Assembly (NCBI GenBank): GCA_003567135.1
Contig: PXAI01000242.1
Span: forward strand, 1 to 11,057
DNA length: 11,057 nt
Direction of reading: 5' to 3'
Source of the DNA: Balneolia bacterium
GTDB taxonomy: Bacteria; Bacteroidota; Rhodothermia; Balneolales; Cyclonatronaceae
Of the stretch, positions 1-7,123 are shown one piece after another. Within the stretch, counting starts at the first letter, position 1; each line of letters begins with the position of its first letter. The notes below the pieces were generated by a model. That model saw nothing but the letters and a program-made list of their open reading frames with translations. It was not told the origin of the DNA and did not search any database. A program made the translations under genes and the position numbers.

Positions 1-58
1 GGTGAGATGCGGTGAGATGCGGTGAGATGCGGTGAGATGCGGTGAGATGCGGTGAGAT
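1..58. repeat. Decamer tandem repeat array, truncated by window edge
   Basis: Five exact head-to-tail copies of GGTGAGATGC fill positions 1-50, and a sixth copy matches for eight bases (51-58) before diverging to AA. The array begins at the first base, so its true length is unknown. The + strand cannot encode protein through it, because TGA recurs in every frame within each 30 bases. The perfect identity between copies suggests recent slippage or active maintenance. No function can be read from the sequence. Confidence 0.95.
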
Positions 59-304
59 AATGAATCCGTAGGGGCGGAAATTTTTCGCCGGGTGGTAAAC
101 CAAGTATAATCGCAATGATGAACACGTAGGTTAAATGTCAAGCGCATAATTATCAATGAATTATGACTGGGTAGCCCCAAAAATCAGCGAATCTGAATAG
201 CTCTGCAAATTCTTCAATCAAGGAAATCCGGATTAAGCGAGTGATGATTTACCTACGAAAACTTTTACATAATAATTTGTAAGGATTTGCTCCGAAACTG
301 ATTG

Positions 305-343
305 TTTAACTTTCCAAGAGTTCAAAACTTTTGGAGAGTTAAA
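305..343. promoter_or_regulatory. 18-bp near-perfect hairpin or palindrome in the peptidase leader
   Basis: The arm at 305-322 pairs base for base with 326-343 around a three-base CAA loop. Two pairs are G-T wobbles and the rest are Watson-Crick. It lies 107 bases upstream of the peptidase start chosen here. It is not followed by a T tract, so it is not a standard intrinsic terminator. Possible roles are an mRNA leader stem-loop, a binding site for a dimeric regulator, or a REP-like palindrome dispersed in the genome. The sequence alone does not choose between them. Confidence 0.6.
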
Positions 344-450
344 AACGGGAGTTCCCCACATCCAACAAAATTTCCCCCACATTCCTATATTGCCCCAACC
401 AGACTGAGTCAATCAAAATCCCAAATCAATAGTTTATGATTTCCGCTACG

Positions 451-2478
451 ATGAAAAATTCCTTCACGGCGTTACTGTCCGTGATTCTCTTGTTTGTATT
501 TACCCAAAATTCGGTTGCGCAGAATCCCATCACGCCTGAGATGATGTGGCAGATGGATCGTGTTGGCGGCCTGACGGTTTCGCCGGACGGCTCGAAGGCG
601 GCGTTTACGGTTACCTCTTTTGATATTGAGACGAACGCTTCCGAGACGAATATCTACATCATGGATGCTGATTCGAAAGAAAGCCGTCAGCTTACGCATC
701 ACGGAACGGAGGGCTCGCCGGCGTTTAGTCCGGATGGCAACTACCTGGCGTTTATTTCGCGCAGGCACGGCGGTTCCGGTCAGGTTTACGTGATGCCGCT
801 TTACGGCGGCGAGGCGCGGCAGATTACGGATTTGCCGGTCGGTGCATCGGCCCCAAAGTGGTTTCCTGATGGTGAGCGGATCGCGTTCTCGGCTACCATT
901 CACGCGGATTATAACGGTGACTGGGATGTGATGAAGCGTATTCAGGAAGAGAAGCGCAACTCTAAAGTGACCGCATTCGCTACGGAAAACCGGATGTACC
1001 GCCACTGGGATCGCTGGCTTGAAGAAGGGATGTATCCGCGGATATTTTCGGCCACGCTGGACGGTGAAGTCACCGACCTGATGCCCGATTCGCGGCGCTA
1101 CTTTAATATGATGGGCGCACCTTCTTATGATATTTCTCCGGACGGCAGCGAAATCGCGATTTCGGCGAACAGTACTGAGCCGCCTTACGAGCGCCTCAAC
1201 TACGATATTTTCCTCGTAAAAACGGACGGAAGCGGCGAAACCCGTAACATCACTTCCCACAATCCGGCGAACGACTCAAATCCTGTTTACAGTCCCGATG
1301 GCCAGTATATTCTCTACGGCAAGCAGCGTATGTGGGAGTTTTATGCGGATAAAACGCGCCTCGCCGTGTACGACAGAGAAGCGGAAAACATCACCGTTCT
1401 CACCGAAGATATCGACCTGAGTTTTTCCGGATGGATCTGGAGCGAAAACGGGCGCGAAATCTTCATGCAAGCGCAGGATCGTGCAAAAACCTCGCTTTTT
1501 TCAATCCGGGCGGATGGTACGCGCCTGAACGAGGTTTTCCGTGGTGGTACCAACGGGGGCGTGCAGCTTTTCGGAAGCCGTAATCTGATTTTCTCGCATC
1601 ACAATTTTCAGGATCCCGCCGAGTTGCATCAGATTCGCAGGGATGGAAGCCGTCTCGAAAAACTGACTTCCTTCAACGACGAGCGCGTTAGCCAGATTGA
1701 TTACGGCCGCGTTGAGGATATCACCTATAAGGGGGCAAACGGAAATGATGTGCAGATGTTCGTGGTCTATCCGCCGGATTTTGACGAATCAAATACCTAT
1801 CCGATGGTGATGATGATCCACGGTGGCCCGCACGGAATTTTCGGAGATAGTTTCCACTACCGCTGGAACGCGCACGCCTTTGCCGCGCCGGGCTACGTCG
1901 TGGCGCTGCCGAACTTTCACGGCTCAACAAGCTTCGGACAGGAATTCACCAAGTCGATTCACGGCAACCATGCCGACCTGCCGTACCGCGATATCATGAA
2001 AGCGGCTGACGTGCTGGCCGGGCGCAGCTACATCGACGAAAACCGCATGGCCGCAACGGGCGGAAGCTACGGCGGATATATGGTTAGCTGGATCGCCGGA
2101 CAAACCGATCGATTTGCGGCGTTGGTCAATCACGCCGGTGTGTATAACCTGATGGCGCAGTTTGGTTCCGACGTCACTGGTCATCGCGCGTATTCTTACG
2201 GCGGATCACCCTGGGAAAATAAAGATCATCTTGCCGCAACCAATCCGGCCGAATTTGCTGAGAACTTCTCATCCCCAATGCTTGTGATTCACGGTGAACT
2301 CGATTACCGCGTTCCAATCGGGCAGGGGCTGGAAGTGTACGGCGTGTACAAAGCGCGCGGACTCGACGCCAGGCTGGTCTATTTTCCGGATGAAAACCAC
2401 TGGATTCTTTCAGCACAGAACTCCATCTACTGGTATGAGGAGCTCTATAACTGGCTTGAAAGGTATTTGAAGGATTGA
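451..2478 (+). CDS. Exported S9 family prolyl-oligopeptidase-type serine peptidase
   Basis: This is a serine peptidase of family S9 (dipeptidyl/acylaminoacyl-peptidase type), expected to trim short peptides outside the cytoplasm. Numbered from the upstream ATG at 436 (680 aa), it has a signal peptide ending near VAQ (residue 29), then a beta-propeller with TolB/PD40-like SPDG repeats near residues 49, 98, 144 (FPDG), 234 and 286. The alpha/beta-hydrolase domain begins around 440. HGGPHG (462-467) fits the oxyanion region, and the catalytic triad is Ser544 in GGSYGG, Asp623 in HGELDYRVP and His655 in DENHW. All key residues are present and the length is normal for S9 enzymes with a propeller. 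I prefer the ATG at 451 because it gives a compact lysine-led signal peptide (MKNSF); the in-frame ATG at 436 adds five residues. No Shine-Dalgarno sequence supports either. It has no T9SS tail, so it is probably periplasmic. It appears monocistronic. The exact substrate is unknown. Confidence 0.93.
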   Translation: MKNSFTALLSVILLFVFTQNSVAQNPITPEMMWQMDRVGGLTVSPDGSKAAFTVTSFDIETNASETNIYIMDADSKESRQLTHHGTEGSPAFSPDGNYLAFISRRHGGSGQVYVMPLYGGEARQITDLPVGASAPKWFPDGERIAFSATIHADYNGDWDVMKRIQEEKRNSKVTAFATENRMYRHWDRWLEEGMYPRIFSATLDGEVTDLMPDSRRYFNMMGAPSYDISPDGSEIAISANSTEPPYERLNYDIFLVKTDGSGETRNITSHNPANDSNPVYSPDGQYILYGKQRMWEFYADKTRLAVYDREAENITVLTEDIDLSFSGWIWSENGREIFMQAQDRAKTSLFSIRADGTRLNEVFRGGTNGGVQLFGSRNLIFSHHNFQDPAELHQIRRDGSRLEKLTSFNDERVSQIDYGRVEDITYKGANGNDVQMFVVYPPDFDESNTYPMVMMIHGGPHGIFGDSFHYRWNAHAFAAPGYVVALPNFHGSTSFGQEFTKSIHGNHADLPYRDIMKAADVLAGRSYIDENRMAATGGSYGGYMVSWIAGQTDRFAALVNHAGVYNLMAQFGSDVTGHRAYSYGGSPWENKDHLAATNPAEFAENFSSPMLVIHGELDYRVPIGQGLEVYGVYKARGLDARLVYFPDENHWILSAQNSIYWYEELYNWLERYLKD

Positions 2479-2505
2479 TGTAATTTCTAAAGGTGGAAAA
2501 TTTTG

Positions 2506-2540
2506 AACCCTTCGGAGTATCTGCTTCGAAGGGTTTTTTT
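2506..2540 (+). terminator. Intrinsic terminator after the S9 peptidase
   Basis: The 9-bp stem AACCCTTCG (2506-2514) pairs with CGAAGGGTT (2527-2535) and can extend three pairs inward with one wobble. Seven T residues run from 2534 to 2540. It starts 28 bases after the stop codon and separates the peptidase from the next gene. Confidence 0.9.
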
Positions 2541-2646
2541 GTGATGCAGATAAGATATTTACATCGTCTGCGCAGAGATCACGTAACTTGTTGAAAAGGG
2601 TGAATTAGATGGGGAATAGGTAAAATAAAATCATTTTTATTTATGC

Positions 2647-2666
2647 TGATAAATTATAGCTTATCA
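2647..2666. promoter_or_regulatory. Possible operator dyad upstream of the T9SS cargo gene
   Basis: TGATAA (2647-2652) and TTATCA (2661-2666) form a perfect dyad with an eight-base spacer, 64 bases upstream of the next start codon. The surroundings are AT-rich, as expected of a promoter region, but also make chance dyads likely. I do not recognise it as a specific regulator site. Confidence 0.2.
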
Positions 2667-2729
2667 TATATCACTACAGACATTTTGAGTAGTAATATTA
2701 AATAGAAAGATTAATCAAATTAATGCAAT

Positions 2730-3818
2730 ATGAAAAAGAAACTACTGTTCACCGCATCATTGGTATTGATGCTGATTTTTACACATCATATAAATTTGCA
2801 TGCTCAGATAACGGTCACGCAGGAAAACTTAATCTCAGCTTATGATGACATCACTATCGGAACCCAGTTTATCGCATTTGATGAAGCCGCCGGTCAGGCG
2901 CTGATAAGTCAGAGCGGAGAAAATCAGGTTTGGGATCTTACCAGTATCAGCTTTACAGCATCAATTGAATCAGAGTATGAAATATCTGAAGATATAACCG
3001 GAGTACCGGGTGGAGATGACGAGCACTTCGAAAATGCCATGATGGTAATGTCGAACTTCATCCTGGAAGTAAACGGATTTGAGGATGAGGAAGACGGCCC
3101 GCCATTCAGTGAACTTCACACGTTTCTTGGAATTGAGGATAATCTGGCCGTGAGCTATGGCGGTGTTGGCATTATCGGTCCGGAAGGAGATGAGCTCCGT
3201 ATTTACGAGCGTCCGTTCAGAGTTGATTTCGAGCTTCCGGCAACGTTCGGATCTGCCTGGTCATTTGATTTTGAACAGGAAGCCATAGGCCCCGGTTTTG
3301 CAGAAACGACCGATTACCAGGTTTCTACTGAAGTTGACGGCTACGGTGAACTTATAACTCCCGCCGGTACGTTCAGCGTGCTCCGGATTCGAACTGAGGA
3401 GACTTTCGATCTCGGCGGAACACCATTTACCTCCACTGAATATACGTTTGTCGATGAATCCGGCATTTTTCTGGCCATGATTGATGAGGCGAATTACGTA
3501 AGCTACTTCGGGTATGAAACCGGGACATCCACAGAACCTGACCAGGATGCCCCGGTAGTTTTTCAGCTGGATCAGAACTATCCCAATCCTTTCAACCCAA
3601 CGACCAACATCACCTACACGCTGAACGAAAGCAGCCACGTGCAGCTGGATGTGTACAGCGTAAATGGACAGCATATCGAAACGCTGGCGCAGGGGAGTCA
3701 GGCACCCGGAGCGTACACGGTTACGTTCGATGCCGGCTCGCTATCAAGCGGCGTGTATATCTACAAATTGCAGGCCGGTGCCGCAACGGAAATCCGGAAA
3801 ATGATGCTTATTAAGTAG
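2730..3818 (+). CDS. T9SS type A sorting domain protein, body of unknown function
   Basis: This 362-residue secreted protein has two recognisable ends. An N-terminal signal peptide ends near HAQ (residue 26). Residues 278-362 form a Por secretion system C-terminal sorting domain with QNYPNPFNPTT at the start, the LDVYSVNGQ strand, SGVYIYKLQAG and a tail ending MMLIK. In known T9SS cargo this domain carries the protein through the outer membrane and is then removed, often with attachment to lipopolysaccharide. The body (27-277) is rich in Asp/Glu, lacks cysteine and looks beta-rich. Its segment ITPAGTFSVLRIRTEE resembles a motif I associate with other secreted FCB proteins, but I recognise no enzymatic domain. 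It stands between two terminators, so it is probably a single-gene unit. No Shine-Dalgarno sequence is seen, but the start fits the signal peptide. It may be a surface or adhesin-like protein; that is a guess. Confidence 0.88.
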   Translation: MKKKLLFTASLVLMLIFTHHINLHAQITVTQENLISAYDDITIGTQFIAFDEAAGQALISQSGENQVWDLTSISFTASIESEYEISEDITGVPGGDDEHFENAMMVMSNFILEVNGFEDEEDGPPFSELHTFLGIEDNLAVSYGGVGIIGPEGDELRIYERPFRVDFELPATFGSAWSFDFEQEAIGPGFAETTDYQVSTEVDGYGELITPAGTFSVLRIRTEETFDLGGTPFTSTEYTFVDESGIFLAMIDEANYVSYFGYETGTSTEPDQDAPVVFQLDQNYPNPFNPTTNITYTLNESSHVQLDVYSVNGQHIETLAQGSQAPGAYTVTFDAGSLSSGVYIYKLQAGAATEIRKMMLIK

Positions 3819-3845
3819 AAAATCCTCTCTGGAACCGCTTTTCTG

Positions 3846-3882
3846 AAATCCCCGTGCAGTTAATTCTGGCGGGGATTTTTTT
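3846..3882 (+). terminator. Intrinsic terminator after the T9SS cargo gene
   Basis: A 9-bp perfect stem AAATCCCCG (3846-3854) pairs with CGGGGATTT (3870-3878) across a 15-base loop. The T tract runs 3876-3882. It begins 28 bases after the stop codon and insulates the fermentation genes from upstream transcription. Confidence 0.9.
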
Positions 3883-3921
3883 ATGGAAAATACTTTAGGA
3901 TGACCAAAGAAATGCTTAAAT

Positions 3922-3937
3922 TATAATATCAATATTA
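3922..3937 (+). promoter_or_regulatory. Possible pflB promoter/operator region
   Basis: TATAAT occurs at 3922-3927 and overlaps a 6-bp-arm dyad, TAATAT-CA-ATATTA (3924-3937), about 50-60 bases before the pflB start. No good -35 element was found at normal spacing (TGACCA at 3901 is 15 bases upstream). No clear FNR (TTGAT-N4-ATCAA) or Rex box was found, although anaerobic or redox control is expected for pyruvate formate-lyase. The region is very AT-rich, so both elements could be chance. Confidence 0.25.
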
Positions 3938-3971
3938 GATTATGTGTTCAAACTGATTATTAAAACTGAAT

Positions 3972-3976
3972 AAGGA
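3972..3976 (+). promoter_or_regulatory. Shine-Dalgarno-like ribosome binding site of pflB
   Basis: AAGGA lies nine bases before the ATG at 3986. It supports that start and is the only clear Shine-Dalgarno-like site before a gene in this window. The other starts have none, so pflB may be translated unusually well. Confidence 0.55.
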
Positions 3977-3985
3977 TTACAAGCT

Positions 3986-6265
3986 ATGAAAGATAATATT
4001 GCACAAAACAAGAATTTAGCATTTCTCGAGTCATCTCAGCCATCGTACTACCGGGGTTTCGAAAACGGAAACTGGCAGCATGAAATTGAGGTTCGCGACT
4101 TTATCCAAAAGAATTACACGCCGTACACAGGCGATTCCTCTTTTTTAACAAACGCTTCAGATCGTACCCAGCTGCTATGGCATCAGGTACTGAATCTGAT
4201 GAAGGAAGAGCAGAAGAAAGGTGTGCTGGATGCCGATACGGCAAAAGTTTCAGGAATTACCACGCACGAGGCCGGCTATATTGACAAGGATCTCGAGCTC
4301 GTAGTAGGTTTACAAACTGAAAAGCCGCTGAAGCGCGCGCTGATGCCGTTTGGTGGTGTCCGTGTAGCTAAAAGCGCACTTGAGAGCAACGGATTCCCGT
4401 TTTCAGAAGAAACGGAAAAAGCTTTTGACGCAATCCGAAAAACGCACAACGACGGCGTTTTCGATGCCTACACAACGGAAATCAGAAAAGCACGCTCATC
4501 CGGTATCGTTACCGGGCTGCCCGATGCGTACGCCCGTGGCCGCATCATCGGCGATTACCGCCGCGTAGCGCTCTACGGAATTGACAGGCTGATTGAGGAT
4601 AAGAATGAGCAGCTGGAATCACTTGAAGTGAATGCGCTGAACGAAGAGACCATCCGCCTGAGAGAAGAAATAAGCGAGCAGATTAAGTCGCTTAACGAAC
4701 TTAAGGAAATGGCTGCCGGATACGGGTTTGATATCAGCCTTCCTGCAGAAAACGGTATTCAGGCGGTTCAGTGGCTCTATTTCGGCTACCTCGCCGCAGT
4801 GAAAGAGCAGAACGGCGCCGCAATGTCGCTGGGACGTGTTTCTACCTTCCTCGATATCTATTTCGAGCGTGATCTCGCCGAAGGCACCATCACCGAAACC
4901 GAAATTCAGGAAATTATTGATCATTTCGTGATGAAGCTCCGTATGGTTCGTTTCATGCGTACCCCTGATTACGACGCGCTCTTTTCAGGCGACCCAACCT
5001 GGGTTACGGAAGTGATCGGCGGAATGGGAACCGACGGACGCACGCTGGTTTCAAAAACCTCGTTCCGTCTGCTGCAGACCCTGCACAATCTGGGGCCCGC
5101 ACCAGAGCCGAACCTGACCATTCTCTGGTCAGACAAGCTTCCAAAAGGCTTTAAAGATTTCTGTGTGGATACATCCATTAAAACATCCTCACTGCAGTAT
5201 GAGAACGACGATCTGATGCGCACCTACTGGGGCGATGATTACGGAATCGCATGCTGTGTTTCAGCCATGAAGATTGGTAAGCAGATGCAGTTCTTCGGTG
5301 CACGTGCCAACCTCGCCAAAACGCTTCTTTACGCTATCAACGGCGGTAAAGATGAAATTACGGGCGATCAGGTTGCTCCGCAGATGGCACCCATCACCGG
5401 CGACAAGCTGAATTATGACGAGGTGATGTCCAGATTCGACTTTATGATGGACTGGCTCGCAGCCGTGTACATGAACTCACTGAACGTGATTCACTACATG
5501 CACGACAAATATTACTACGAGCGCATCGAAATGGCGCTGCACGATCGCGACGTATTCCGTACCATGGCGTGTGGAATCGCGGGACTCTCCGTAGTTGCCG
5601 ATTCCTTCAGCGCGATGAAATATGCCGACGTGAAAATTATCCGTGATGAGCGCGGCCTGGCCGTGGATTTCGAAACCACCGGCGAGTTTCCGACTTTCGG
5701 AAACGACGACGACCGCGTGGATGAGATCGCAAGATCACTAATGAAAGTCTTCATGGGCAAACTGCAGAAGCAGCCGACCTATCGCAACGCTGTACCAACA
5801 CAGTCTGTGCTTACGATTACCTCAAACGTGGTTTACGGTAAGAAAACAGGCAGCACGCCTGACGGACGTAAACTTGGCGAGCCATTCGCACCCGGAGCCA
5901 ACCCAATGCACGGCCGTGATAAAAACGGAGCCGCCGCGTCGATGCTCTCCGTAGCCAAACTGCCTTACGAATATGCGCAGGACGGAATCTCCTACACGTT
6001 TTCCATCGTGCCGAAAGCGCTCGGAAGAACCGAAGAGGATCGCACGGCGAATCTGTCCGGAATGCTGGATGCCTACTTCGCGAAAGGCGGGCACCACATC
6101 AACGTGAACGTATTTGACCGCGAAACGCTGGTCGATGCCATGGAACATCCTGAGAAATATCCGCAGCTGACCGTACGGGTTTCCGGCTATGCGGTGAACT
6201 TCAACAAGCTCACCAAAGAGCAGCAGCAGGATGTGATCACCCGTACATTCCACGAGCAAAACTAA
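3986..6265 (+). CDS. pflB: Formate C-acetyltransferase (pyruvate formate-lyase)
   Basis: This cytoplasmic glycyl-radical enzyme converts pyruvate and CoA to acetyl-CoA and formate without oxygen. At 759 residues it has the usual length. The N-terminal PFL domain contains the paired catalytic cysteines Cys423-Cys424 in GIACCVSAMKIG, the pair that relays the radical and carries the acetyl group. The C-terminal glycine-radical domain has RVSGYAVNF with Gly734 as the radical site. DDLMRTYWGDDYG just before the cysteines and TSNVVYGKKTGSTPDGR before the radical domain are typical of true pyruvate formate-lyases rather than glycerol or choline lyases. The activase pflA follows after 44 bases, and an OFA carrier lies beyond it. 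Translation start is supported by AAGGA at 3972. Expression is probably induced without oxygen, but no known site was recognised. The protein is intact with no missing key residue. Confidence 0.98.
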   Translation: MKDNIAQNKNLAFLESSQPSYYRGFENGNWQHEIEVRDFIQKNYTPYTGDSSFLTNASDRTQLLWHQVLNLMKEEQKKGVLDADTAKVSGITTHEAGYIDKDLELVVGLQTEKPLKRALMPFGGVRVAKSALESNGFPFSEETEKAFDAIRKTHNDGVFDAYTTEIRKARSSGIVTGLPDAYARGRIIGDYRRVALYGIDRLIEDKNEQLESLEVNALNEETIRLREEISEQIKSLNELKEMAAGYGFDISLPAENGIQAVQWLYFGYLAAVKEQNGAAMSLGRVSTFLDIYFERDLAEGTITETEIQEIIDHFVMKLRMVRFMRTPDYDALFSGDPTWVTEVIGGMGTDGRTLVSKTSFRLLQTLHNLGPAPEPNLTILWSDKLPKGFKDFCVDTSIKTSSLQYENDDLMRTYWGDDYGIACCVSAMKIGKQMQFFGARANLAKTLLYAINGGKDEITGDQVAPQMAPITGDKLNYDEVMSRFDFMMDWLAAVYMNSLNVIHYMHDKYYYERIEMALHDRDVFRTMACGIAGLSVVADSFSAMKYADVKIIRDERGLAVDFETTGEFPTFGNDDDRVDEIARSLMKVFMGKLQKQPTYRNAVPTQSVLTITSNVVYGKKTGSTPDGRKLGEPFAPGANPMHGRDKNGAAASMLSVAKLPYEYAQDGISYTFSIVPKALGRTEEDRTANLSGMLDAYFAKGGHHINVNVFDRETLVDAMEHPEKYPQLTVRVSGYAVNFNKLTKEQQQDVITRTFHEQN

Positions 6266-6273
6266 ATGGAGAC

Positions 6274-6303
6274 AGGCGGCGCTTCGGTGCCGCCTTCTTT
6301 TTT
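6274..6303 (+). terminator. UUCG-tetraloop terminator between pflB and pflA
   Basis: A 9-bp stem AGGCGGCGC (6274-6282) and GTGCCGCCT (6287-6295), with one G-T wobble, is capped by TTCG closed by a C-G pair, the exceptionally stable UUCG tetraloop form. A T-rich tract TTCTTTTTT (6295-6303) follows. It starts eight bases after the pflB stop and ends six bases before the pflA ATG. Readthrough would therefore set how much pflA is made from a pflB transcript, and the hairpin lies where a ribosome must load on pflA. Confidence 0.9.
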
Positions 6304-6309
6304 AAGACT

Positions 6310-7044
6310 ATGAAAAACGTTACAGGTTATATCCACTCCAGAGAATCCGCCGGCACGCTCGACGGACCAGGCGTACGCCGCGTTCTTTTTCTGCAGGGAT
6401 GCCCGCTCAACTGTTTATACTGCCACAATCCTGACGCACGGCCGTTTAAGTGCGGTTACCAGACCGATTCATACACCGAGCTTCGTGAGATTGCCAAAAA
6501 TAAAGATTATCTGATTAAAACGGGCGGCGGCGTAACGCTTTCCGGCGGAGAACCGCTGAGTCAGCCCGAATTCGTAAAGACCATTTTTGAAGGATGCAAG
6601 CTGATGGGCATCCACACCGCGCTGGATACGTCCGGTTTTCCGGGTCAGCGCGCGGATGACGAACTGCTCTCCTACACCGATCTGGTTTTGCTGGATATCA
6701 AGCACATTCGTCCCGGCAGCTACAAAGAACTGACCGGCGTAAAGCTGGAGCCGACGCTCGAATTTGCGAAGCGGCTGGCCGAAAAAAATATTCCCGTCTG
6801 GATCAGGCACGTACTCGTTCCCGGTTATACCGACAACGAGGAAGCGCTGAACGAGTTGGCGGAATTTGTGGGCACGCTCGGAAATGTGGAGCGCTTGGAA
6901 ATCCTTCCATACCACAAAATGGGCGAGTACAAATGGAAAGAACTCGGAATTGAAAACAAACTTGCCAATATTCAGGAACCGGATTCATTGATGGTAGCCG
7001 GTGCCAAAGATGTGTTAAAAAAATCCGGCGTTCCGGTTTACTGA
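6310..7044 (+). CDS. pflA: Pyruvate formate-lyase activating enzyme (radical SAM)
   Basis: This enzyme uses S-adenosylmethionine and a [4Fe-4S] cluster to abstract hydrogen from the glycine of PflB (Gly734), switching the lyase on. At 244 residues it matches the short PflA class, without the extra ferredoxin-like insert of other glycyl-radical activases. The cluster motif CxxxCxxC is Cys31, Cys35 and Cys38 in GCPLNCLYCHNPD. The SAM-binding GGE motif follows at 79-81 in TGGGVTLSGGEPL. The region LDIKHI and the HVLVPGYTDNEEAL segment are also typical of PflA. The ATG comes just six bases after the terminator T tract and has no Shine-Dalgarno sequence, so expression probably depends on terminator readthrough or a promoter inside pflB. 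Function is certain in class, and the partner is assigned by adjacency. Confidence 0.97.
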   Translation: MKNVTGYIHSRESAGTLDGPGVRRVLFLQGCPLNCLYCHNPDARPFKCGYQTDSYTELREIAKNKDYLIKTGGGVTLSGGEPLSQPEFVKTIFEGCKLMGIHTALDTSGFPGQRADDELLSYTDLVLLDIKHIRPGSYKELTGVKLEPTLEFAKRLAEKNIPVWIRHVLVPGYTDNEEALNELAEFVGTLGNVERLEILPYHKMGEYKWKELGIENKLANIQEPDSLMVAGAKDVLKKSGVPVY

Positions 7045-7096
7045 TCTGAAGATTGGTGAAAAAACCGGCCGGCCAGGGGAAATTCGGTTTATAAAA

Positions 7097-7123
7097 ATGG
7101 TTAATCGACTACAACTGTGTTAA
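7097..7123 (+). other. Possible leader mini-ORF overlapping the carrier start
   Basis: ATG at 7097 opens an eight-codon frame (MVNRLQLC) ending with TAA at 7121-7123. The carrier's GTG start is at 7117-7119 in a different frame, so the stop lies just past the start. This geometry would allow ribosomes finishing the mini-ORF to restart on the GTG. It may be chance: the frame is very short and has no clear ribosome binding site. Confidence 0.2.

Larger units (their letters stand above)
1..450. other. Non-coding region upstream of the S9 peptidase
   Basis: No convincing gene is seen here. It holds the decamer array (1-58), a short hairpin at 73-89 (GGCGGAA pairing with TTTCGCC, one G-T wobble), a perfect dyad at 145-165 (CATAATT, seven-base loop, AATTATG) and a strong hairpin at 305-343. 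The stretch after about 100 is AT-rich compared with the genes. A promoter for the peptidase should lie between 343 and 450, but I could not identify convincing -35/-10 or Bacteroidetes-type -33/-7 elements. AATCAGCGAA at 182-191 recurs at 9042-9051 in the other large intergenic region, perhaps by chance. Confidence 0.7.

Noticed and set aside
1..147. A - strand frame from ATG at 147 stays open for 49 codons to the left edge, reading the decamer array as repeats of ASHRISPHLT.
   Set aside because: The repeat unit happens to lack stops on that strand, and the remaining stretch is short with no ribosome site or recognisable domain. The left context is needed before calling a gene.
472..1260. 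A 262-codon open frame on the - strand inside the S9 peptidase.
   Set aside because: It lies wholly within a gene with an intact propeller and catalytic triad. Its arginine-rich translation is typical of an antisense shadow.
3940..3970. A CRP/FNR-like site around TGTGTTCAAACTGA upstream of pflB.
   Set aside because: Only one half resembles a consensus; the second half-site does not match either TCACA or ATCAA.
7062..7090. AAACCG at 7062-7067 and CGGTTT at 7085-7090 as a terminator between pflA and the carrier.
   Set aside because: The stem is only six pairs around a 17-base loop and no T tract follows. Readthrough from pflA to the carrier is more likely.
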